Part shown: piece after piece, positions 1 through 6,147 of the stretch
How positions within the stretch are numbered: the first letter of the stretch is position 1
How the letters are laid out: each line of letters opens with the position of its first letter
Source: an uncultured Bacilli bacterium
Lineage (GTDB): Bacteria; Bacillota_I; Bacilli_A; RF39; UBA660
Direction of reading: 5' to 3'
Assembly (NCBI GenBank): GCA_934101745.1
Contig: CAKOSD010000046.1
Location: 1 to 7,538, forward strand
DNA: 7,538 nucleotides
The notes under the pieces: generated by a model
The model's input: only the letters and a program-made list of their open reading frames with translations
What the model was told of the DNA's origin: nothing
Databases searched by the model: none
Program-made: the position numbers and the translations under genes

Positions 1-1
1 A

Positions 2-1003
2 GGAAAAGAAACGATAATCATTATTTATAGCCTCTTTATAAGCATTTAAGATATTTTCCCTACTAGATAGAGCACTAACAAGCATTACTAAAGTTGATTT
101 TGGTAAATGAAAATTCGTAATTAAAGCATCAATAGCCATAAATTTAAAACCAGGATAAATAAAGATATCTGTATTACCGGAGCATTCCTTAAATTCACCA
201 TTATATTTATGAGCAACAGTTTCTAAAGTTCGGCAAGAAGTTGTTCCAACGCTGATAACTCTTCTTCCTTCTTTTTTGGCTAAATTTAAGATATCAGCTG
301 TTTCTTTAGACATCATATAAAATTCACTATGCATTTTATGTTCTAAAACATTTTCTTCTTCTACAGGTCTAAAAGTTCCTAAACCAACATGTAGGGTTAC
401 AAAAGTAACAATAACCCCCATCTTTCTTATTTCATCTAATAATTCATTAGTAAAATGCAACCCAGCCGTAGGAGCAGCGGCTGAACCTTCTATTTTCGCA
501 TAAACTGTATTATATCTCGTTTTATCTTTTAACTTTTCATGAATATAAGGAGGAAGAGGCATCTCTCCTAACTTATCTAAAATTTCATAGAAAATACCCT
601 CGTAAATAAATTCAACATGAACAATACCTTCGCCCTTTATTTCTAAGACCTTAGCCTTAAGCAAACCCTCACCAAACGATACAATGGTTCCTACATGTAA
701 TCTTTTTTGAGGTCGGGCTAAACATTCATACTTTTTATTTCCTAAATCATTTAATAACAATAATTCAATATGGGCTTTAGTATCTTCTTTTTCTCCAATT
801 AAACGAGCCGGAATAACCTTTGTATTATTTAAAACTAAAACATCCCCCTTATGTAAATATTTAGTTATATCTTTAAATACTTCATGAGTAAGTTTTCCAG
901 TTTTCTTATCCATAACTAATAATTTAGATGCCGCTCTATTTTCCAGAGGCGTTTGAGCAATTAACTCCTTTGGTAAATCATAATCAAAATCATTTATATT
1001 CAT
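2..1003 (-). CDS. queA: S-adenosylmethionine:tRNA ribosyltransferase-isomerase, 3' end cut by window edge
   Basis: QueA transfers and isomerises the ribosyl part of S-adenosylmethionine onto 7-aminomethyl-7-deazaguanine at the wobble base of tRNA (Tyr, His, Asn, Asp), giving epoxyqueuosine in the cytoplasm. I translated 334 codons by hand from the ATG at 1003 and found no internal stop. Family signatures are clear: [13 protein letters not shown] near 55-68, [14 protein letters not shown] near 172-185, [10 protein letters not shown] near 205-214 and [17 protein letters not shown] near 296-312. The visible end, NDYRFFS, sits just before the usual FGDAM-type C-terminus, so only about ten residues are missing. 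The start is supported by an AGAGGAC ribosome site 6-8 nt upstream. It lies 76 bp after the rnfD-like gene, on the same strand, with its own likely promoter in that gap. No tgt or ruv gene is visible nearby. Confidence 0.97.
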   Translation of the reverse strand, partial: MNINDFDYDLPKELIAQTPLENRAASKLLVMDKKTGKLTHEVFKDITKYLHKGDVLVLNNTKVIPARLIGEKEDTKAHIELLLLNDLGNKKYECLARPQKRLHVGTIVSFGEGLLKAKVLEIKGEGIVHVEFIYEGIFYEILDKLGEMPLPPYIHEKLKDKTRYNTVYAKIEGSAAAPTAGLHFTNELLDEIRKMGVIVTFVTLHVGLGTFRPVEEENVLEHKMHSEFYMMSKETADILNLAKKEGRRVISVGTTSCRTLETVAHKYNGEFKECSGNTDIFIYPGFKFMAIDALITNFHLPKSTLVMLVSALSSRENILNAYKEAINNDYRFFS

Positions 1004-1031
1004 TATTTCAAGTCCTCTCTTGTCTTTAAAA

Positions 1032-1060
1032 ATAATACTCTAAAATCAAATTAAAATCAA
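1032..1060 (-). promoter_or_regulatory. Putative sigma-A promoter of queA
   Basis: Read on the minus strand, TTGATT (1060-1055, 4 of 6 to consensus) is followed after exactly 17 bp by TATTAT (1037-1032, 5 of 6). Transcription would start near 1025, leaving a leader of about 22 nt with the AGAGGAC ribosome site. In such AT-rich DNA chance matches are common. Placement in the only real gap between the rnfD-like gene and queA, together with the correct spacing, supports it. Read-through from the uvrC operon is also possible because no hairpin terminator is seen after the rnfD-like gene. Confidence 0.5.
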
Positions 1061-1079
1061 CACTAAGTAGTCAAAATAT

Positions 1080-1937
1080 TTAATTACACCCCCTTAAAAT
1101 AAGATTAATTATTATATTACTTATAATAATTCCTATAACTCCAGCATCATAAGGATTTATTGTTAAAAAAATAAAACTTAAAACCCCCACCAATATTCCA
1201 TATATTCTTCGTAATTTCTTTCCTACCGGACTACTAATATTTATAGAACTAACAAATATTATACTAAAAAGAACTGTACTATTTAAAGTTAACTTCATTA
1301 AAGCAATTAAATTATTATTAATAAGGCCATATATTCCTAAAGTTAGAATATAACTTAGAAAAGCATACCCAGGTATATCTTTTTTATAAATATTAATATT
1401 ATTTAAGAAAAGATAACTTAAGATAAGAATAATTAAATTATTACTTCCTATAGAACCAATACTTGCTCCCCATAATAAATCACTAGTTGTATATAAACTA
1501 TTTACTTGTTCTTGATACAAGGATAAATAATTATTTTTATTAAGCACCATTAAAAAAAACGTAATAAGTAACTTAGATATTGCTATATTATTAAGATGAT
1601 TATTATAAAGACACTTTCTATTTAAGTTATATATTAAAACTCCTACTATATCAACAATATAAGGTATTCTAATAGGTAACAATAAAGTTAAAACTATAAC
1701 TTCATAATACCTATAAGGATAATTATCTTTTAAAAAAGTAGAACTTAAGAAAGTAATAATAATATTAATTAAAAGTAACCATAATACTTTAAAACTAGTT
1801 ATTATACTTACTAAACCCTTACTATAATCTAAATAACCATATTTATATAAACTAAAACCAATTATTGGTATTAATATAAGTAATAGTAAAGCCTCATAAA
1901 ATTTATTCGAAGTTTTTCTCGTTAAACAATTAGCCAC
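1080..1937 (-). CDS. Divergent RnfD/NqrB-family membrane protein lacking a visible flavinylation motif
   Basis: This is a hydrophobic protein of 285 aa with about nine membrane segments (roughly 14-31, 51-67, 79-98, 119-134, 165-180, 188-207, 209-230, 244-260, 263-281). Homology to RnfD, the membrane subunit of the Rnf ferredoxin:NAD oxidoreductase, rests on WGASIGSIG at 156-164 (family LxLGxxPGSIGE) and SSPVGKKLRRIYG at 235-247 (family TSPxTxxGRxIYG), followed by G-LVGVL and a final helix. The RnfC-like gene just upstream supports this. Typical RnfD is longer (320-350 aa), carries a Thr-bound FMN in an (S/T)GAT motif, and has an FGGLGxNxFNPA loop. The matching stretches here read VNSLYTTSDLL and LYNNHLNNIAISK, so both look lost. 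I chose the GTG at 1937 because AGGTGA lies 5 nt before it. The alternative GTG at 1946 would start inside that ribosome site. The start overlaps the upstream stop by 8 nt. The function is unproven. Confidence 0.8.
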   Translation of the reverse strand: MANCLTRKTSNKFYEALLLLILIPIIGFSLYKYGYLDYSKGLVSIITSFKVLWLLLINIIITFLSSTFLKDNYPYRYYEVIVLTLLLPIRIPYIVDIVGVLIYNLNRKCLYNNHLNNIAISKLLITFFLMVLNKNNYLSLYQEQVNSLYTTSDLLWGASIGSIGSNNLIILILSYLFLNNINIYKKDIPGYAFLSYILTLGIYGLINNNLIALMKLTLNSTVLFSIIFVSSINISSPVGKKLRRIYGILVGVLSFIFLTINPYDAGVIGIIISNIIINLILRGCN

Positions 1938-2976
1938 TACTATCACCTACTTTTAACTTTCTTTTACTAGGGCAAACATAATTACATAGCCCACAATTAC
2001 AACATTTACTGGTCTTTAAAGGATTGATATGCCAAGGACACATAGTATAACAAAGCCCGCAATTAGAACAGTTATCCATATTTTTTTTAGATTCTATCTC
2101 TTCTTTTTTATTTAAAATAATCAATTCTGTTTTTTCGGTTAAAACATACTGAATATCTATAGGAATATTAATTAAACTATTATTAAGACTTATCTTTATA
2201 TCTGTAATATCTATTTTTAAATATTCTAATAATTCTTTTAAAATAGTATACTTAGTAACTTTTACAACTAAAGTTTCAATATTATTTCTAACGGTTAAAT
2301 AAATATAATTATTATTTTCTTTTCTAATATCATAATAAACATTCAATAAATCTTTAGTACTTATAATATTATCCCTATTAATTCTTAAATACTTACTAAG
2401 AATATCATTATATCCTAAAGCAAAATAATCATTTACTATAATTAATTTTATTTTCTTATTATTTATTTTTTTATATTCATTTATTACATCTTCATAAGTA
2501 GCGGGTATAACTAAATATATTTCTTTAAGGCTAGCATTATCTAATAAATAATTTAAAGTAAAAATAATTTTATCTTTCTCTTTTAAAAATATATAATAAT
2601 TATTGAAGGCTAAAACATCTTTATCAAAAACATTTATATAAATAGTTTCTTTATTTTCTAAACATTTTATTGCTTCTTCCTTTTTATCACTATTTTTACT
2701 TAACTTTAATTCTGTTTCTTCTGAGATTTCATCTTTATTAGTTTCATCTAACTTATTATTTTTAATAATTAAATATCTTTTATCATTATTAACCGCAGTG
2801 GCTAAAATATTACCAGTTATTGGCGAGGTTACATCGGCAATTAAATCTCCGGCTTTAATGGTAATTTTCGGATAATTCTTATTCTCTTTTATTGGTATAA
2901 AAATATAATTAGGTTCCAAATACTCCAGATATTTTTGGGGAATAGTTATTTTTTGTTCCTTCCTAATATTAATCAT
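1930..2976 (-). CDS. Divergent RnfC-like two-cluster [4Fe-4S] protein without the NADH/FMN loop
   Basis: This soluble protein of 348 aa resembles RnfC, the cytoplasmic subunit of the Rnf complex. The N-terminus looks like the RnfC barrel-sandwich domain (KAGDLIADVTSPITGNI, about 41-57). The C-terminus has two ferredoxin-type motifs, CSNCGLCYTMCP (Cys 303, 306, 309, 313) and CCNCGLCNYVCPSKR (Cys 325, 328, 331, 335), very like the RnfC pair ending in CPSKR. The central GxGGAGFPT loop and ECEPY segment of RnfC, which bind FMN and NADH, are absent. A Lys/Glu-rich linker at about 74-108 and TIYINVFDKD stand in their place. Canonical RnfC is about 440 aa or longer, so this is a reduced form. The start chosen is the ATG at 2976, with AAGAG 8 nt upstream and an 8-nt overlap (ATGATTAA) with the uvrC stop. 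An ATG at 2982 and a GTG at 2985 lie too close to that site. The base composition is markedly AT-rich. The electron donor and acceptor are unknown. Confidence 0.82.
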   Translation of the reverse strand: MINIRKEQKITIPQKYLEYLEPNYIFIPIKENKNYPKITIKAGDLIADVTSPITGNILATAVNNDKRYLIIKNNKLDETNKDEISEETELKLSKNSDKKEEAIKCLENKETIYINVFDKDVLAFNNYYIFLKEKDKIIFTLNYLLDNASLKEIYLVIPATYEDVINEYKKINNKKIKLIIVNDYFALGYNDILSKYLRINRDNIISTKDLLNVYYDIRKENNNYIYLTVRNNIETLVVKVTKYTILKELLEYLKIDITDIKISLNNSLINIPIDIQYVLTEKTELIILNKKEEIESKKNMDNCSNCGLCYTMCPWHINPLKTSKCCNCGLCNYVCPSKRKLKVGDSSG

Positions 2977-4765
2977 TACCATCACTCTTTTTAGTTTTAT
3001 CTTCTAAATAAGCCCTTAAATAGTCTTTTAAAACATTAGCCGTATTTTCTGGAATTACCGTACTTAATTCTTCTAAACTAGCAGCCGCTATATTTTTAAG
3101 ACTACCATATTTTTTAATAAGTTCTTTTTTTCTTTTAGGGCCAATACCAGAAATGTTATCAAGAACACTACTAATTGAGCCTTGGGAACGAATAGTACGG
3201 TGATAATTAATGGTATAACGGTGAACCTCATCTTGCATTCTAGTTAAATAATGAAAAAGATTAGAAGTGGAATCAATTGTTATTTCCTTTAAATTGCTAT
3301 CCACTAAAACATTAGTGCGGTGGTGATTATCTTTTTTTAACCCAACAACTGGTATAGATAAGCCTAGTTGCTCTAATATTTCTTGCGCCGCCTGAATTTG
3401 GTTTTCTCCGCCATCAGTAATTATTAAATCCGGCATAACGCTCTTTTCGATTAAAGCCCTATTATAGCGGCGATAAATAACTTCTTGCATAGTATGATAA
3501 TCATCATTTTTATCAATTTGGATTTTATATTTTCGATACTCACTTTTCTTAGGTCGTCCATTAATGAATACTACCATCCCAGATACTGCAAAAGTTCCAA
3601 AAAGATTCGAGTTATCAAAGATATCAATCCGATTAATATGAGGCATATTTAAAGCAAAGGCTAATTCTTCATTAGCATCATATGTTCTTTTCTCATCAGC
3701 AAGGATTAACTTAAATTCATTTTCAAAACTTATTTTGGCATTAGTTAAAGCCATATTTAAAAGTTCCTTTTTAACTCCTTTTTCTGGCACTATAAACTTA
3801 GTCTTTAAAGTATCACTAAGTAACTCTTTATTTAAAGTATCTGGAATTAATATTTCTTTTGGAATTTCATTACGCAAATAAAAATTAGCAATAAACGATT
3901 CTATATCATCAATGGTATCAATTGCTAAAACACTATTTTTATTTCCTAAAAGTTTACCATTACGAATATAAAATATCGTTATGGAAGTATAGCCATTTCG
4001 TGTATAATAATTGATAACATCGCGGTTAACAAAATCATGAAGTTCTACTTTTTGTTTTTCAGTTATATAATCAATATATTCAAGTTCTTGCTTTAGTTCC
4101 ATAGCCATTTCAAAGTTTAATTGTTTACTATAATTATCCATCTTTTCTAAGATTTTATTTCTTAATATTGCTGTATTACCTCTTAAAAAAGATAATATTT
4201 CCTGTTCCATCTTACTTACTTTCTCTAAATCTAATTCTTTAGAACAATACCCTAAGCATTCATGAATATGGTAATATAAACAGACTTCCTTTGGCATACC
4301 TTCACATTTTTTTAAGGGATATAAGCGATTAATTAAATTAACTATTCTTCTGGCTGCATAAGTATTAGGATAAGGACCAAATAAATAATGACTATCTTTT
4401 TTCTTAATATTTAGATAACGTGATATTTTAAGACGGGGATAAGGTTTAGAAATATATTCGATATAAGGATAAGATTTATCATCCCTAAGCATTATATTAT
4501 ATTTAGGATTATACTTTTTTATCAAGTTTATCTCGATTAAAAAAGCCTCAGTTTCACTAGTTGCAACGATGTATTTAAAATCTTTAATATTTTCTACTAG
4601 CTTTTTCGTCTTACCCGTTTGTTCGCGATTAAAATAAGAGGCTAAACGGCGATGTAAGTTTTTGGCCTTTCCTACATATATAATTGTCCCGGTATCATCT
4701 AGCATCTGATAAGACCCTGGTAAATTCGGTACTAAATGCAATTTTTCTTTAATCAAGTTTTCCAT
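2969..4765 (-). CDS. uvrC: UvrABC excinuclease subunit C
   Basis: UvrC makes both incisions around a DNA lesion during nucleotide excision repair, after loading by UvrA and UvrB. The protein is 598 aa, full length for the family. Domains in order: GIY-YIG nuclease (GSY at 17-19, YVG at 30-32, Arg 39/40, Glu near 73-78) for the 3' cut; a cysteine cluster C154, C162, C170, C174, matching the family [4Fe-4S] ligands; a UVR motif for UvrB contact at about 203-237; an RNase H-like domain for the 5' cut with D384 (FDNSN), D451 (TDGGENQ) and H515 (DEVHRY) as the likely triad; and a helix-hairpin-helix at about 535-568 (ISGIGPKRKKELIKKYG). The ATG at 4765 follows AAGGAG by 6 nt. The stop overlaps the RnfC-like gene, so uvrC heads a three-gene unit. 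It is divergent from yigZ. Nothing essential appears to be missing. Confidence 0.98.
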   Translation of the reverse strand: MENLIKEKLHLVPNLPGSYQMLDDTGTIIYVGKAKNLHRRLASYFNREQTGKTKKLVENIKDFKYIVATSETEAFLIEINLIKKYNPKYNIMLRDDKSYPYIEYISKPYPRLKISRYLNIKKKDSHYLFGPYPNTYAARRIVNLINRLYPLKKCEGMPKEVCLYYHIHECLGYCSKELDLEKVSKMEQEILSFLRGNTAILRNKILEKMDNYSKQLNFEMAMELKQELEYIDYITEKQKVELHDFVNRDVINYYTRNGYTSITIFYIRNGKLLGNKNSVLAIDTIDDIESFIANFYLRNEIPKEILIPDTLNKELLSDTLKTKFIVPEKGVKKELLNMALTNAKISFENEFKLILADEKRTYDANEELAFALNMPHINRIDIFDNSNLFGTFAVSGMVVFINGRPKKSEYRKYKIQIDKNDDYHTMQEVIYRRYNRALIEKSVMPDLIITDGGENQIQAAQEILEQLGLSIPVVGLKKDNHHRTNVLVDSNLKEITIDSTSNLFHYLTRMQDEVHRYTINYHRTIRSQGSISSVLDNISGIGPKRKKELIKKYGSLKNIAAASLEELSTVIPENTANVLKDYLRAYLEDKTKKSDGND

Positions 4766-4805
4766 ATTTTTCTCCTTAAAATATTACTAATAACTTCTCT
4801 TTTAA

Positions 4806-4811
4806 ATTATA
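4806..4811 (-). promoter_or_regulatory. Putative -10 box of the uvrC-rnfC-rnfD unit
   Basis: A perfect TATAAT reads on the minus strand at 4811-4806, about 40 nt before the uvrC ATG. It predicts a start near 4799 and a leader of about 33 nt carrying AAGGAG. The -35 is poor: TAGCAA with an 18-bp spacer is the best fit, 3 of 6. Its plus-strand counterpart for yigZ faces away from it in the same gap, so the two promoters share upstream DNA. Confidence 0.45.
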
Positions 4812-4829
4812 GAGTATTTTTATAAATTT

Positions 4830-4838
4830 TGCTATAAT
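4830..4838 (+). promoter_or_regulatory. Putative extended -10 promoter of yigZ
   Basis: The sequence TGCTATAAT at 4830-4838 is a perfect extended -10 element (TGnTATAAT). No convincing -35 is present (TAGAGT at 4810-4815 with 17-bp spacing, 3 of 6), which is normal for extended -10 promoters. Transcription would begin near 4845. The message would then have a leader of only about 10 nt, with the AGGTG ribosome site (4845-4849) at or near its 5' end. Confidence 0.6.
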
Positions 4839-4854
4839 TATTATAGGTGTTTTT

Positions 4855-5214
4855 ATGAAACTTATTAATTCTAATGAAATAATTATTAAAAAATCTCGTT
4901 TTTTAGGTTTTTACTATGAAATATCTAATCCGGATGAGGTTGCTTCTATTTTAGATAATTTAAAAAAAGACCATAAAAAAGCAAGACATTTTCCTTATGC
5001 TTACTTATGTTGTGGCACGGCCAAAAAAAGTGATGATAAAGAACCAAGTGGCACCGCCGGAATGCCTATTTATACAGTTTTAGAACGCAAAAACCTAACT
5101 AATACTTTAGTTGTTGTCATCCGTTACTTTGGGGGCATAAAATTGGGCGCCGGTGGGTTATTCCGCGCATATATGGAATGCGCTAGTAAAGTTATTGAGG
5201 ATGCAAAAAAATAG
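4855..5214 (+). CDS. yigZ: Single-domain YigZ/IMPACT family protein (UPF0029)
   Basis: The protein is 119 aa and consists of the IMPACT N-terminal domain alone. Signatures seen: IKKSRFLG (11-18), KKARHFPYAYLC (41-52), DDKEPSGTAGMPI (60-72) and the glycine-rich VVVIRYFGGIKLGAGGLFRAY segment (86-106). Bacterial YigZ is usually about 200 aa, with a second ferredoxin-like domain (DUF1949). Here the reading frame stops right after the first domain (VIEDAKK), and the stop codon lies inside the terminator hairpin, so there is no room for the second. Eukaryotic IMPACT/YIH1 proteins regulate the Gcn2 kinase. The bacterial role is not settled, so the symbol reflects family only. The ATG follows AGGTG by 5 nt. 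It is divergent from uvrC and convergent with tsf. Its single-domain form could be lineage-wide reduction or a recent truncation; the sequence cannot tell. Confidence 0.9.
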   Translation: MKLINSNEIIIKKSRFLGFYYEISNPDEVASILDNLKKDHKKARHFPYAYLCCGTAKKSDDKEPSGTAGMPIYTVLERKNLTNTLVVVIRYFGGIKLGAGGLFRAYMECASKVIEDAKK

Positions 5215-5232
5215 TGGTCTCCCACTATTTTT
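5207..5232. terminator. Bidirectional intrinsic terminator between yigZ and tsf
   Basis: A perfect 11-bp stem, AAAAATAGTGG (5207-5217) with CCACTATTTTT (5222-5232), closes a 4-nt loop. On the plus strand the stem ends in five T. On the minus strand it ends in a run of seven T, because A5205 and A5206 extend it. It therefore serves both convergent genes. The yigZ TAG stop (5212-5214) lies in the left arm. The tsf stop is 15 bp to the right of the stem. Confidence 0.9.
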
Positions 5233-5246
5233 AAATTATCTATATA

Positions 5247-6125
5247 TTAGTTAGTACCTTTAACTTGGCTCATAACTTCTTCAGCAAAGTTTTCTTGTTT
5301 TTTCTCAATACCTTCGCCTACTTCATAACGAATCATTTTTTCAAGTTCACATTTGTTATTGGCTAAGTAAGTTTTAACATCAATATCGCCATCTTTAATG
5401 AATTCTTGATCAACAAGACAAATTTCTTTAAAGAATTTCTTTAATCTACCAGCAACCATTTTTTCAGCAATTTCAGCAGGTTTTCCTTCTTTCATTGCTT
5501 CTTCTTTTAATACTTCTTTTTCTTTTGCTACTCTTTCTTCAGGAACATCAGCCTCAAAAGTATATTCTGGTTTCATGGCAGCGGCTTGCATAGCAACATC
5601 TTTGGCAACTTCGCTGTTATCACCCTTAACTACAGTTAAAGCAGCAATCTTACCACCCATGTGTAAGTAACTACCAAAAGTAGCATCATCACTCTTAGTT
5701 ACTACTTCAAGTCTTCTTAGAGATAACTTTTCGCCAATTTTAGCAGTCATTGCTACAACGTAATCGCTAACAGTAGTACCATTAACTTCTAAAGCATTTG
5801 CTTCTTCAACAGTTGTAGCCTCACTATTTAAAACAGCATTACCAATTTCTGCAACCATTTTTTTGAAGTCTTCATTTTGAGCAACAAAATCAGTTTCTGA
5901 ATTAACTTCTAAAATAACTGCCTTATTACCACTTACATAGATATTAGCAAGACCTTCTGCTGCTATTCTTGATTCTTTTTTAGCAGCCTTAGCAATACCT
6001 TTTTCTCTTAACCAATCAATGGCCGCATCGATATTACCATTAGTAGCCTCTAATGCTTTTTTACAATCTAAGATACCTAAGTTAGTAGCATCTCTTAATT
6101 CTTTTACTAATTGTGCAGTAATCAT
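5247..6125 (-). CDS. tsf: Translation elongation factor Ts
   Basis: EF-Ts is the nucleotide exchange factor that displaces GDP from EF-Tu during protein synthesis in the cytoplasm. The protein is 292 aa, the normal size. The N-terminal UBA-like domain spans about 1-50, with LRDATNLGILDCKKALEA (10-27) matching the family signature, though the usual TGAG is TNLG here. The core contact loop SETDFVAQN (76-84) carries the Asp79-Phe80 pair known to enter EF-Tu near the Mg/nucleotide site. The rest covers the two core subdomains and ends in EEVMSQVKGTN. The ATG at 6125 is preceded by AAGGAGA. It follows rpsB by 22 bp with no promoter-like break, so they form one operon. The operon ends at the hairpin at 5207-5232. 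The pyrH and frr genes that often follow tsf in Bacillota are not here. Confidence 0.98.
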   Translation of the reverse strand: MITAQLVKELRDATNLGILDCKKALEATNGNIDAAIDWLREKGIAKAAKKESRIAAEGLANIYVSGNKAVILEVNSETDFVAQNEDFKKMVAEIGNAVLNSEATTVEEANALEVNGTTVSDYVVAMTAKIGEKLSLRRLEVVTKSDDATFGSYLHMGGKIAALTVVKGDNSEVAKDVAMQAAAMKPEYTFEADVPEERVAKEKEVLKEEAMKEGKPAEIAEKMVAGRLKKFFKEICLVDQEFIKDGDIDVKTYLANNKCELEKMIRYEVGEGIEKKQENFAEEVMSQVKGTN

Positions 6126-6147
6126 AAATTTCTCCTTATATTTAATC

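Noticed and set aside
1938..1946. GTG at 1946 as the start of the rnfD-like gene
   Set aside because: It falls inside the AGGTGA ribosome site that is correctly spaced for the GTG at 1937.
1080..2976. Pseudogene status of the rnf-like pair
   Set aside because: Both frames are intact with good ribosome sites, all eight cluster cysteines are kept, and the genes overlap in tight operon fashion. Loss of particular motifs looks selective, not random.
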